DNA of 64,000 nt from Curvibacter sp. CHRR-16 (GTDB lineage: Bacteria; Pseudomonadota; Gammaproteobacteria; Burkholderiales; Burkholderiaceae_C), in assembly GCF_018474005.1 (NCBI RefSeq), contig NZ_JAHCSH010000001.1, positions 124,001 to 188,000 of the forward strand. The letters run 5' to 3'. The notes beneath the pieces are model-generated. The model saw only the letters and a list, made by a program, of their open reading frames with translations. It was not told the origin of the DNA and did no database searches. Position 1 is the first letter of the stretch; every line of letters begins with the position of its first letter. Both the position numbers and the translations under genes were made by a program. Below are positions 8,345 to 17,296 of this stretch, piece by piece.

Positions 8345-8683
8345 ATGGTCTCTGATACATCCAAAGAACTCTATATCCTGGGCTTGACGCAGCAAGGCAA
8401 GGCGTTTCGCCCCAGCGATTGGGCCGAGCGTTTGGCGGGCGTCATGAGCCAGTTCCGTCCGGGCGGTGCACAACGCGGTAGCCACTTGGGTTACTCCCCG
8501 TGGTGTACGCCCACGGCCATTGGCAACGTCAAGTGCGTCATCATCCACCGCGACTTGCGCGACTACGATGTGCGTGCTTGGGACTTTTGCGTCAACTTTG
8601 CCAAAGACAACCAATTGCAGATGTTTGACCACAAGCCCGAATTGCCACCTGCAGCAGCAGGTAGCAAGCGCAGCAGCGAATAA
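8345..8683 (+). CDS. DUF3579 family protein
   Basis: A 112-residue soluble protein (YILGLTQQGKAFRPSDWAERL, CVIIHRDLRDYDVRAWDFCVNFA) that I recognise as the DUF3579 family of betaproteobacteria, often found beside argD-argF and divergent from them, as here. Its function is unknown. The C-terminal tail (PPAAAGSKRSSE) looks disordered. It is followed 17 bases later by a strong bidirectional terminator and is therefore probably monocistronic. Confidence 0.88.
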   Translation: MVSDTSKELYILGLTQQGKAFRPSDWAERLAGVMSQFRPGGAQRGSHLGYSPWCTPTAIGNVKCVIIHRDLRDYDVRAWDFCVNFAKDNQLQMFDHKPELPPAAAGSKRSSE

Positions 8684-8700
8684 ATCCGCTACCGATTTGC

Positions 8701-8737
8701 CCAACAAAAAGCCCCGCACTGCGGGGCTTTTTGTTGG
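8701..8737. terminator. strong bidirectional intrinsic terminator
   Basis: A long perfect stem (CCAACAAAAAGCCCCGC paired with its complement around an ACT loop) has A and T tracts on both sides of the GC core. It ends the DUF3579 transcript and would also stop minus-strand transcription leaving cphA. Confidence 0.92.
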
Positions 8738-8764
8738 GGGCGACGTCCCCCCGGATTTGAGTAG

Positions 8765-8913
8765 CAGGTGACTCTGGAGTCCAATCCCATGAGACAGGAG
8801 ATTGGACGTGAAGAAGAGATTTACCGAAGAACAGATGATTGGCTTTCTGCGTGAAGCCTAAGCGGGCCTAGCCGCAGCAGAGTTGTGCCGCAGGCATGAT
8901 TTCTCAGCGTCCA
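8765..8913 (+). mobile_element. IS3-family remnant (start of orfA, decayed)
   Basis: A frame beginning with GTG at 8808 reads VKKRFTEEQMIGFLREA, then a stop at 8859, and continues in frame as AGLAAAELCRRHDFSAS. This is recognisably the N-terminus of an IS3-type OrfA transposase (intact versions read KKRFTEEQ...GFLREAEAG...LCRRHGFSEAS), so the stop replaces a Glu codon by a single change. The leader upstream (8765-8807) also looks like the IS left end. Homology fades at about 8913, within the last codons of cphA on the other strand. No right end or orfB is present. Confidence 0.75.
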
Positions 8914-11477
8914 GTCTCGCACTTGGCGGCAATGTGGGCCATGGCTTCGGCCACTTGGTCTACCAAGATCAGGCACAACTCACCGGCCTGCAGCTTGTCC
9001 ATGGCCATGTCGATGGCTTTGAACTCACCGTGCACCTCGTGGCGCTCTTTGGTACGGGGGGCGTTGGCCAAGCCTTCGCGCAGCAGGGCAATCACTTCGC
9101 CATTGTTGCGGCCACGCTGGCAGGCGTCTTCAAACAGCACCACTTCGTCAAAAGCGCGGCCCAAAATTTCGGTTTGCTGGCGAATGTCTTGGTCACGGCG
9201 ATCCCCCGCACCGCTGATGACCACGCTGCGGCGGCTGGCAGGCAGCGCTTCGACAGCATGTACCAGCGCCGTCATGGCATCGGGGTTGTGGCCGTAGTCG
9301 GCAATCACGGTAGCGCCGCGGTAGTTGAACAGGTTAAAGCGCCCGGCAGCGTTGTGGCTGTCGCTGGAGAAGGTGGCGATGCCTTTGCAAATCGTGTCCC
9401 ACGGCAGGCCCAAGCCCCACGCAGCGGCCACGCTGGCCATGGTGTTTTCCACTTGGAAGCCAATCGCGCCATTCATGGTGATGGGCACGTTGGCCAGTGG
9501 GTAGCGGTACTCGGCATCGGGTGTGGCCAGTACTACTTCGCCGCGCTCCACGTAGACCACGGTATGGCCGTGGGCGCGGTGGGTGGTCATGATGGGGTTG
9601 CCCGCATCGGCGGCAAAGAAAATGACCCGTCCCTTGGTTTTGCTGGCCATGGCCGCCACTATCGGATCGGCGGCGTTGAGCACCGCTGTGCCATGGGGGG
9701 CGACGTTTTGCACGATGACGCGCTTGAGCACCGCCAGTTCGTCCACGGTGGTGATGTAGTTCAGCCCCAAGTGGTCGCCTGCGCCGATGTTGGTGACTAC
9801 GGCCACATCGCAGTGGTCAAAAGCCAAGCCTTCACGCAAGATGCCGCCGCGTGCGGTTTCCAGCACGGCAGCATCCACGTCGGGGTGGTAGAGCACGTTG
9901 CGGGCGCTGCGCGGGCCGCTGCAGTCGCCCGTGTCGATGCAATGGCCGTTGACGTACACGCCATCGGTGTTGGTCATGCCCACGCGCAACTGGTGCTGGG
10001 TCAAGATGTGCGAAATCAGGCGCACGGTGGTGGTTTTGCCATTGGTGCCCGTTACCGCCACGATGGGAATGCGCCCATCTTGCCCGCGCTTGAACAGCGT
10101 GTTGACAATCGCTTCCCCCACAGGGCGGCCTTTGCCGTACGAGGGCGACAAGTGCATGCGCAAGCCCGGTGCGGCGTTCACTTCCACAATGCCGCCGCCT
10201 TGCTCTTCCAGTGGGCGCAGGATGGATTCGCACACCACGTCCACGCCGCAAATGTCCAGTCCAATCATTTGGGCCGCAGCCACGGCGCGGGCCGCTACAT
10301 CGGGGTGCACGTCATCGGTCACATCGGTGGCCGAGCCGCCTGTGGACAGGTTGGCGTTGTGGCGCAGCAGCACGCGCTGGCCCTTGGGTGGGATGGAGTC
10401 GGGTTGCAGACCTTGGTTGCTCAAACAGGTCTTGGCAATGTCATCAAAGCGGATTTTGGTCAACGACGTTGCGTGGCCCGTGCCTCGGCGGGGGTCTTCG
10501 TTCACCTTGTCCACCAGTTGTTTGACGGTGTGGATGCCATCGCCCACCACGGCAGGCGGCTCGCGGCGGGCTGCGGCTACCAAACGGTCGCCCACCACCA
10601 GCAAACGGTAGTCGCTACCGGGCATGAAGCGCTCAACCAAGATGTTGTCGCGGTGCTCTTTGGCCGCGGCAAAGGCTTTGTAGAGTTGTTCTTGGCTGGT
10701 GATGTTGACTGTCACGCCTTTGCCTTGGTTGCCGTCTTGCGGCTTGACCACCACGGGAAGGCCAATTTCCTGGGCGGCTTTCCAAGCGTCCTCGGCATCC
10801 ACCACTTCGCGGCCTTCGGGCACGGGTACACCAGCGGCTGCCAGCAAGCGTTTGGAGAGTTGTTTGTCTTGTGCAATGGCCTCGGCAATCGCGCTGGTGG
10901 CGTCGATCTCGGCGGCTTGGATGCGGCGCTGCTTGCTGCCCCAGCCCAAGCGCACCATGCTGCCCTCGGTCATGCGGCTGTAGGGAATGCCGCGCACCAC
11001 GGCGGCATCCACGATGGAGCCTGTGCTGGGGCCTAAGCGCACGTCTTCGTCGAGCTCACGCAGGTCGGCCAACACGGTGTTCAGGTCATAGGTGCCGTCA
11101 TTGAGGGCGGCTTGGCACAGTTTTTGTGCTTCCTCAAAGGCTTTGCGGCCTACTTCTTCTTCGCTGTACTCCACCACCACTTGGTACACGCCTTCATCGA
11201 GCGTGGGGGCGGTGCAGGTAAAGGTGACGGGGCAACCCGATTGGGCTTGCAAGTCCAGCGCAACTTGGGCCAGCACGCGGGCCAGCGACATGCGTTCTTC
11301 GTGGCCCACCGGGTGCAGTGCGCTGAGCTGGGGAAAGAGTCGGCGCAGCCGGTCTTCAAAGCCAGTGAGGTAGCTGATGTCGCATTCAGCGGGCTGGCAT
11401 TGCACGATCGCCTGGATGGCGGTGTGGTGGGTCCAGAGGTTGGGGCCGCGCAAGGCGCGTACACGGGAGATTTCCAT
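8904..11477 (-). CDS. cphA: cyanophycin synthetase
   Basis: An 857-residue enzyme starting MEISRVRALRGPNLW. By family knowledge it builds the storage polymer multi-L-arginyl-poly-L-aspartate by ATP-dependent addition of Asp and Arg. Visible regions are an N-terminal domain, an ATP-grasp domain (about 215-470; VVKPQDGNQGKGV, IVEVNAAPGLRMH) and a Mur-ligase-like domain with an intact P-loop, TGTNGKTTT, near residue 478 and the ligase C-terminal region GDRRDQDI. It follows the paralogue by 32 bases in one operon. The last codons (CETGR, stop) lie within the IS-like remnant and may not be the original tail. Confidence 0.95.
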   Translation of the reverse strand: MEISRVRALRGPNLWTHHTAIQAIVQCQPAECDISYLTGFEDRLRRLFPQLSALHPVGHEERMSLARVLAQVALDLQAQSGCPVTFTCTAPTLDEGVYQVVVEYSEEEVGRKAFEEAQKLCQAALNDGTYDLNTVLADLRELDEDVRLGPSTGSIVDAAVVRGIPYSRMTEGSMVRLGWGSKQRRIQAAEIDATSAIAEAIAQDKQLSKRLLAAAGVPVPEGREVVDAEDAWKAAQEIGLPVVVKPQDGNQGKGVTVNITSQEQLYKAFAAAKEHRDNILVERFMPGSDYRLLVVGDRLVAAARREPPAVVGDGIHTVKQLVDKVNEDPRRGTGHATSLTKIRFDDIAKTCLSNQGLQPDSIPPKGQRVLLRHNANLSTGGSATDVTDDVHPDVAARAVAAAQMIGLDICGVDVVCESILRPLEEQGGGIVEVNAAPGLRMHLSPSYGKGRPVGEAIVNTLFKRGQDGRIPIVAVTGTNGKTTTVRLISHILTQHQLRVGMTNTDGVYVNGHCIDTGDCSGPRSARNVLYHPDVDAAVLETARGGILREGLAFDHCDVAVVTNIGAGDHLGLNYITTVDELAVLKRVIVQNVAPHGTAVLNAADPIVAAMASKTKGRVIFFAADAGNPIMTTHRAHGHTVVYVERGEVVLATPDAEYRYPLANVPITMNGAIGFQVENTMASVAAAWGLGLPWDTICKGIATFSSDSHNAAGRFNLFNYRGATVIADYGHNPDAMTALVHAVEALPASRRSVVISGAGDRRDQDIRQQTEILGRAFDEVVLFEDACQRGRNNGEVIALLREGLANAPRTKERHEVHGEFKAIDMAMDKLQAGELCLILVDQVAEAMAHIAAKCETGR

Positions 11478-11509
11478 GGTGCTTTTCGCTCTCAGGGGAC
11501 AGGCTAAAT

Positions 11510-13684
11510 TCAGTAAGGTGTTTTCTTGGGGCTGGACTCGAAAGTGCGCAAACCCGCACCAATGAGCTGCACTGGGATGTGCAAGGCCCACGCCGCAGCC
11601 GAGGCGGCCATGACCAGCTCGGGCTGCGCGGCTTTGGCGGGCTTGAGGTGGGCCAGTGCCACCAACTCGGTCTCTTGCTCGCCAGCGGCCAAGACGATGG
11701 TGCCGCTGCGCACAAAGACCACGCGGCCTTGGGCCTTGCGGTGCTCTACCAGCACGGGGTGGTTTTCGTCCAGCGCGTAGAAAATGACTTCGCCATCGCA
11801 CAGTTCGGCCATTTCCACCACTTGCGGGTCGGCGGCATTGAGCACGGCGCAGCCATCGGGCAGCACCACATCCACTTGCGTGCGTACCACCTTGTAGGCT
11901 TGCTCGGCGTCCAAAATGTCAAAGTGGTTCAGTTCAGGGGTGTGGCTCACGTCGGTGATGACGCCCACGGCGCAGCGGTCGTAGGCCAAGCCATCGGCCA
12001 AGATCATGCGGCTGGGGTTTTCAAACACAGCGGCCTGCACTTGGCGGTTGATGAGCACGCGTTGGCTCGCCTCCCACTGGGTGCTGTCTTTGGCAGACAC
12101 TTGGCGGCCGTCTAAGAACAAGCCTTCACTGCAAGCCAGACCCACATGCTTGCCGCTGATGTGCACCAGCCAAGCCGTCAGGCGGGCCAAGCGACCGGTA
12201 TTGCGCGTGCCGGTAATGCCCACCACGGGGATGCGACCCGAGGCATCGTCGGCAAACAGGTGCTGGGCGATGGCTTCGCCCACGGGGCGTGCTTTGCCGT
12301 GCGCGGGCTTGAGGTGGAACAGCAAGCCGGGGCTGGCATTCACTTCGATGACCGCGCCGCGCTGGGCTTCCAGCGGTTTGGAGACGTCTTCCAGCACCAT
12401 GTCGATGCCGGCAATGTCCAGACCCACCACGCGGGCGGCCATGGCTGCCACGCGGGCCACGCTGGGGTGTACATCGTCGGTCACGTCCCATGCCACATTG
12501 CCATTGCGCTGGATCAGCACACGCTGGTCTTTGGCGGGAATCGAGTCGGGCGTCAGGCCCACGCGCTGCAGCTCTAGCTGCACTTCGGGGCTTTGCGACG
12601 GGATGATGGGGCTCAGCGGCAGCTCTTCGGCTTCGCCACGGCGCGGGTCGGTGTTGATTTGCGCATCGACCAGTTGGGTCACGGTCTGGATGCCATCGCC
12701 CACAATCCAAGCGCTTTCGCCACGGGCGGCAGCCACCACTTGCTTGCCCACCACCAGCAGGCGGTGTTCGTTGCCGGGAATGAATTTTTCCACGATCACG
12801 CTGCCACCACTTTGCTCCTTGGCCACATGGTAGGCCGTGCGGATGGCCTCTTCGTTGCTCAAGTCCAGCGACACGCCACGGCCATGGTTGCCATCCAGGG
12901 GCTTGAGCGCCACAGGCAGGCCAATGTCTTGGGCGGCTTCCCACGCTGCGTCGGGGCTGCGCACCAAGGTGCCTTCGGGAACGGGTACGCCGCAGGCCTT
13001 GAGCAGGCTTTTGGTCATGTCTTTGTCACTGGCGATTTCTTCGGCAATGGCGCTGGTTTGGTCGGTTTCTGCTGTCCAAATGCGGCGTTGCGCATGGCCA
13101 TAGCCCAGTTGCACCAGGTTGCCATCGGTCAGGCGGATGTGGGGAATACCCCGGTCGGTCGCGGCATTGACGATGCTGGAGGTGCTGGGGCCCAAGCACA
13201 GGGAGTCCACCAAATCGTGCAGTTTGGCCACACTGGCGTTCAGGTCATATGCGGTGTCGTTGATGGCGGCTTCCAGCAGCAAACGGCCTGCTTCCAAGGT
13301 TTGGCGGCCCAAATCTTCTTGGCGGCAGCGGAAGGCAACCTTGTACACCCCGCGTTGGGACGTACTGCGTGCTTTGCCAAAACCGGCCTGAGAACCGGCC
13401 AAGTTCTGCAGCTCAATGCAGACATGCTCCAAAATATGGGCTGCCCAAGTGCCCTGTTGCAAGCGCTGCAGAAAGCCGCCACGCACGCCGGGGCTGCATT
13501 TATGCTCAATCAAACCGGGCAGCCAAGTGGTCAGGCGTTCGTAAAAGCCGGGTAGGGTGTTGGATGGGTAGTCTTCGAGGACGCCGATATCGACCCAGGC
13601 TTCGATGACCGAGCGGTAAGTCCAGATATTGGGGCCGCGCAGGTAATTAACGCGCAGGATCTCGATGTGTTTGGCAGCTGTCAT
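11510..13684 (-). CDS. cyanophycin synthetase-like paralogue with degenerate Mur-ligase domain
   Basis: This 724-residue protein starting MTAAKHIEILRVNYLRGPNIW is homologous to the cphA next to it. The N-terminal and ATP-grasp domains look intact (VALKPLDGNHGRGV, VIEVNASPGLLFH). In the Mur-like domain, however, the P-loop position near residue 494 reads TGTRNTGRLA instead of GTNGKTT, and the protein ends about where the Mur C-terminal domain would begin. Similar second synthetases occur beside cphA in several Burkholderiales, and cyanobacterial CphA2 has likewise lost one active site and condenses beta-Asp-Arg dipeptides; a comparable role here is inference. It is divergent from the ABC transporter with a 77-base gap. 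Confidence 0.9.
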   Translation of the reverse strand: MTAAKHIEILRVNYLRGPNIWTYRSVIEAWVDIGVLEDYPSNTLPGFYERLTTWLPGLIEHKCSPGVRGGFLQRLQQGTWAAHILEHVCIELQNLAGSQAGFGKARSTSQRGVYKVAFRCRQEDLGRQTLEAGRLLLEAAINDTAYDLNASVAKLHDLVDSLCLGPSTSSIVNAATDRGIPHIRLTDGNLVQLGYGHAQRRIWTAETDQTSAIAEEIASDKDMTKSLLKACGVPVPEGTLVRSPDAAWEAAQDIGLPVALKPLDGNHGRGVSLDLSNEEAIRTAYHVAKEQSGGSVIVEKFIPGNEHRLLVVGKQVVAAARGESAWIVGDGIQTVTQLVDAQINTDPRRGEAEELPLSPIIPSQSPEVQLELQRVGLTPDSIPAKDQRVLIQRNGNVAWDVTDDVHPSVARVAAMAARVVGLDIAGIDMVLEDVSKPLEAQRGAVIEVNASPGLLFHLKPAHGKARPVGEAIAQHLFADDASGRIPVVGITGTRNTGRLARLTAWLVHISGKHVGLACSEGLFLDGRQVSAKDSTQWEASQRVLINRQVQAAVFENPSRMILADGLAYDRCAVGVITDVSHTPELNHFDILDAEQAYKVVRTQVDVVLPDGCAVLNAADPQVVEMAELCDGEVIFYALDENHPVLVEHRKAQGRVVFVRSGTIVLAAGEQETELVALAHLKPAKAAQPELVMAASAAAWALHIPVQLIGAGLRTFESSPKKTPY

Positions 13685-13761
13685 GGAATGGGCTTGGGAA
13701 TGTTGGTACACCGAATGCATTGCTGGTGCGTTGTGTATTTTCGCTTAGATAGAACAAATCA

Positions 13762-16071
13762 ATGACAACTCAATCTCATGCTGTAACGGTACGTGGCGTC
13801 GATAGTGCTTTAGCCAGTGCTCCAGCCAGTGCAGAAATTTGGCATCAGGCATTGGCTCACACGCTACGCCCTGATGAGAACGTATTAGCCACGCTGGACG
13901 TTGACTTGGATGAACGCCTGCAGTACCGAAACGGTATTTTGGCCCTGACCAACCAGCGCCTGTTGGCGGTGCAAGCAGACCCGGCGCAAGCGCTGGCATG
14001 GCAGTCTTGGCCGCTAGAGGCCAGCACGCGCTTGCAACACCATGACCATGCGGGTGTGGGCCATATCGAGCTGGTGAACGACACCCAGCGCCTGGCCGTA
14101 TGGCGCTTTACCTTAGGGCAAAACCTGCAGGCCCTGCGTTTGCTGGGCCAGTTTGAGGCGCTGCAACACCACCACAGTGGCCAAGAACTGCCCGCGAGCA
14201 ACGCCAGTAGCTGCCCCAGCTGCAAAGCCCCCCTGGAACCAGACCAAGAAGAATGCCCGGTGTGTACCAAAGTTGTGCACACCCCGCCCAGCACGTGGAC
14301 GCTGTTGCGCCTGTGGCGCTTTGCCAAGCCTTACAAAGGCCAATTGATCTTGGGCTTTGTGCTGCTGCTGTTGGGCACGGCGGCCAGCCAAGTGCCACCG
14401 TACCTGACGGTGCCACTGGTGGATGAAGTGCTGATTCCTTACCAAAATGGCCAGCCCATCCCCATTGGCACGGTAGCCCTGTATTTGGCCGGTCTGCTGG
14501 GGGCGGGGGTGTTGGCTTGGGGTTTGTCTTGGGGCAAGACCTATGTGCTGGCACTGGTGTCTGAGCGCATTGCGGCCGATTTGCGCACCACCACCTACGA
14601 GCATTTGCTGCGCCTGTCGCTGGAATATTTTGGTGGCAAACGCACGGGCGATTTGCTTTCGCGCGTGGGCAGCGAAAGCGACCGTATTGCCGTCTATTTG
14701 TCGCTGCACCTGACCGACTTTGCCAGCGATGTGGTGATGATTGTCATGACGGCGGTCATTTTGTTCAGCATGAACCCGTGGCTGGCACTCATCACGCTGG
14801 TGCCGCTGCCCTTTATTGGCTGGATGATCCACTTCGTGCGCTTTCGCCTGCGCACTGGCTTTGAAAAAATCGACCGCGTATGGGGTGAGGTGACCAATGT
14901 GCTGGCCGACACCATTCCCGGCATCCGCGTGGTCAAGGCTTTTGCCCAAGAAACCCGCGAAGCCAACCGTTTTCGTGAGGCCAACCGCCACAACCTGCTG
15001 GTGAACGACCGCATCAACAGAATCTGGTCGCTGTTCTCTCCCACTGTCTCCCTGCTGACCGAGATTGGCCTGTTGGTGGTGTGGGGCTTTGGCATTTGGC
15101 AAATCGCCCACGGCATGATCACGGTGGGGATGCTGCTGGCGGCCATTGCTTACATCAGCCGCTTTTATGGCCGTTTGGACTCCATGAGCCGCATCGTATC
15201 GGTGACGCAAAAGTCGGCCTCGGCGGCCAAGCGCATCTTTGACATTCTGGACCACGTGTCCAGCGTGCCCGAGCCTGCCAACCCCGTGCCATTGCAGCAG
15301 GTACGGGGGGATATTGAAGTGCGTGAACTGGGTTTCCGCTATGGCAACCGCGAGGTGAACAAAGGCATTAACCTGTCCATCCAAGCGGGTGAAATGATCG
15401 GGCTGGTGGGGCATAGTGGCTCGGGCAAGAGTACGCTGGTCAACCTGATGTGCCGCTTCTACGACGTGAGCGAGGGCGCGATTTTGGTCGATGGCGTGGA
15501 CATTCGCCAGTACGCGCTGGCCGATTACCGCCGCCACATCGGCCTGGTGCTGCAAGAGCCGTTTCTCTTTTTCGGCACCATTGCTGACAACATTGCCTAC
15601 GGCAAGCCCGATGCCACGCGTGAGGAGATCATTGCCGCAGCGCGGGCGGCGCACGCGCACGAGTTCATCTTGCGCCTGCCACAGGGCTATGACTCCATGG
15701 TGGGGGAGCGTGGGCAGGGCTTATCGGGTGGGGAGCGCCAGCGCATTTCCATCGCCCGGGCGCTGCTCATCAACCCGCGCATTTTGATTTTGGACGAAGC
15801 CACTGCCTCGGTGGATTCGGAGACCGAAAAAGAAATCCAAAAGGCCTTGGACAACTTGGTGCAAGGCCGCACCACCATCGCCATAGCCCACCGCCTCTCT
15901 ACCTTGCAGCGCGCCAACCGCTTGGTGGTGCTGGACAAAGGCCGCGTGGTGGAAGAGGGCCCGCACGATGCGCTGATGGCTGCCCAAGGCGCTTACTACA
16001 ACCTCTACCAAGCCCAAGCGCGCCAGCAGGCCGAAGACGCGCAGCGCGTGGGCTCTGGGAGCGAAGCATGA
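13762..16071 (+). CDS. cyanophycin-associated ABC transporter (fused permease-ATPase with zinc ribbon)
   Basis: A 769-residue half-transporter. Residues 1-145 form a soluble domain rich in beta strands, followed by a zinc ribbon with Cys at 151, 154, 165 and 168. A type-1 exporter membrane domain of about six helices (190-470) and a nucleotide-binding domain follow, with GHSGSGKST, LSGGERQRI and ILILDEATASVD. It would act as a homodimer in the inner membrane. The zinc-ribbon form next to cphA and DUF1854 is a conserved arrangement described as cyanophycin-metabolism associated; its substrate is not established. The stop overlaps the start of the DUF1854 gene. Confidence 0.9.
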   Translation: MTTQSHAVTVRGVDSALASAPASAEIWHQALAHTLRPDENVLATLDVDLDERLQYRNGILALTNQRLLAVQADPAQALAWQSWPLEASTRLQHHDHAGVGHIELVNDTQRLAVWRFTLGQNLQALRLLGQFEALQHHHSGQELPASNASSCPSCKAPLEPDQEECPVCTKVVHTPPSTWTLLRLWRFAKPYKGQLILGFVLLLLGTAASQVPPYLTVPLVDEVLIPYQNGQPIPIGTVALYLAGLLGAGVLAWGLSWGKTYVLALVSERIAADLRTTTYEHLLRLSLEYFGGKRTGDLLSRVGSESDRIAVYLSLHLTDFASDVVMIVMTAVILFSMNPWLALITLVPLPFIGWMIHFVRFRLRTGFEKIDRVWGEVTNVLADTIPGIRVVKAFAQETREANRFREANRHNLLVNDRINRIWSLFSPTVSLLTEIGLLVVWGFGIWQIAHGMITVGMLLAAIAYISRFYGRLDSMSRIVSVTQKSASAAKRIFDILDHVSSVPEPANPVPLQQVRGDIEVRELGFRYGNREVNKGINLSIQAGEMIGLVGHSGSGKSTLVNLMCRFYDVSEGAILVDGVDIRQYALADYRRHIGLVLQEPFLFFGTIADNIAYGKPDATREEIIAAARAAHAHEFILRLPQGYDSMVGERGQGLSGGERQRISIARALLINPRILILDEATASVDSETEKEIQKALDNLVQGRTTIAIAHRLSTLQRANRLVVLDKGRVVEEGPHDALMAAQGAYYNLYQAQARQQAEDAQRVGSGSEA

Positions 16072-16550
16072 TGAGTACTGTGATCCCCACTTTGAACCTG
16101 TACCGCACTCCTTTTGGCAAGCTGGCATTGACCGATGCCAGCGGCACCGTGCACGAAGGCGTGCAGCCCGTACGGGCTTTTCCCGTCAAGGCGCCCGAGC
16201 ACGGCATTTCGCTGCTCAATGCCGATGGCAAGGAAGTGGCTTGGATTGACGCGCTGGCTGCAGTCCCAGAGCCTGCCCAAACCTTGTTGCGCGAGGAGCT
16301 GGTACAGCGCGAGTTCATGCCGGTCATCGAGCGCATAGACAGTGTGAGCAGCTATGCCACCCCGTCCACGTGGACGGTGCAAACCGATCGCGGAATGACC
16401 AGTTTTGTGCTCAAAGGCGAGGAGGACATTCGCCGCTTGGGGCACCACAATGCGTTGCTGATTGCCGATGCCCACGGCATCCAGTATTTGGTGCGCGACC
16501 AGTTTGCACTCGACGCCCACAGCAAGCGCATACTGGATCGTTTTTTCTAA
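16068..16550 (+). CDS. DUF1854 protein, cyanophycin-locus associated
   Basis: A 160-residue soluble protein (LNLYRTPFGKLALTDASGTVHEGVQPVRAFPVKAPEHGISLLN and YLVRDQFALDAHSKRILDRFF) of the DUF1854 family. It starts within the stop of the ABC transporter (ATGATG, TGA embedded); a second ATG three bases on is equally possible. The constant pairing with the zinc-ribbon ABC protein suggests a partner or regulator of that transporter, but no function is known. Base composition drops sharply right after its stop codon. Confidence 0.88.
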   Translation: MMSTVIPTLNLYRTPFGKLALTDASGTVHEGVQPVRAFPVKAPEHGISLLNADGKEVAWIDALAAVPEPAQTLLREELVQREFMPVIERIDSVSSYATPSTWTVQTDRGMTSFVLKGEEDIRRLGHHNALLIADAHGIQYLVRDQFALDAHSKRILDRFF

Positions 16551-16564
16551 TTGGAATTAAATTT

Positions 16565-17296
16565 ATGGATAAAGTAAAAATAGAAAATTTAGAGATAAAT
16601 TGTTCCATTGGTCGGGGAGTAAAAGAAAACTTAAATAAGCAGCGTGTTTTGGTTGATGTGGAATTGTTTTTTGAAACGGAAAGGGCTGCAAATTCTGAGT
16701 CTCTTGATGATGCTGTTGACTTTACTCTGATTGCCCAACAAATTGCTTTCGTTCTCCAGGTTTGTAGTTTTACTTTGCTTGAAGTGGCCGCACATACCAT
16801 TGCAAAAATGATTTTAATGCCACCAGCCATTGATGAAAAACGTGCCCAGGTTGAGAAGGTTCATTTGGTTTTGCATATGCCGGAAGCGCTCAAATCATAT
16901 GGGGGGGCGTCCGTAGAAATAACAAGAAATGCTTTGTGGGCGAAATATATTGATGAGGAAAAGCCGTTTGGAAAGGTGAAAATAATTCATGAAACAATGG
17001 ATTTTGGTTTGTATCGATTAAGTATTTCGCCGGGAAATAAAATCCCCATGCATGAACACCGTGTTATGGATGAATCTGAATTTATTTTGACGGATGGCGT
17101 TCAATGCCAACATCTTCCCGCCCCAGTGGGGTCGGTGCGTCATTGGCCAAAATTTACACCTCATGTATATGAGAATCTAACCAATCGATGGCAGTCGTTG
17201 TTGTGCATTGATAGACCTAAATTTATGCATCACGATGAAGTGCTGGTATCAAAGCCTGCGGTAGACGTTCCCCTTATTCCAGGTTGGTTCTCATGA
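16565..17296 (+). CDS. FolB-like domain fused to a cupin domain
   Basis: A 243-residue protein. Residues 1-121 align with dihydroneopterin aldolase (FolB/FolX): the catalytic-type Glu is kept (E21), but the usual active-site Tyr position reads Phe (F53, DAVDFTLIA) and the usual Lys position reads Met (M105, LVLHMPEAL). Residues 136-230 form a cupin with the metal-binding pattern H163, H165, E170 or E172, and H200. Aldolase activity is doubtful; pterin or another small-molecule binding is possible. The gene is very AT-rich (17 of 60 G+C in the first line) against about 60% nearby, suggesting transfer. It overlaps the next SDR gene by four bases. Confidence 0.8.
   Translation: MDKVKIENLEINCSIGRGVKENLNKQRVLVDVELFFETERAANSESLDDAVDFTLIAQQIAFVLQVCSFTLLEVAAHTIAKMILMPPAIDEKRAQVEKVHLVLHMPEALKSYGGASVEITRNALWAKYIDEEKPFGKVKIIHETMDFGLYRLSISPGNKIPMHEHRVMDESEFILTDGVQCQHLPAPVGSVRHWPKFTPHVYENLTNRWQSLLCIDRPKFMHHDEVLVSKPAVDVPLIPGWFS

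Noticed and set aside
8883..11036. Plus-strand open frame of 717 codons opposite cphA
   Set aside because: It mirrors the cphA reading frame in GC-rich DNA, has His/Gly/Val-rich composition without any domain, and cphA itself is certain.
14113..15660. Minus-strand open frame of 515 codons opposite the ABC transporter
   Set aside because: Low-complexity Gln/His/Arg sequence without motifs, wholly inside an unmistakable ABC transporter gene.
16370..16564. Upstream extension of the FolB-cupin frame into the DUF1854 gene
   Set aside because: The extension is GC-rich and out of frame with DUF1854, while the FolB-like homology begins exactly at the ATG at 16565.
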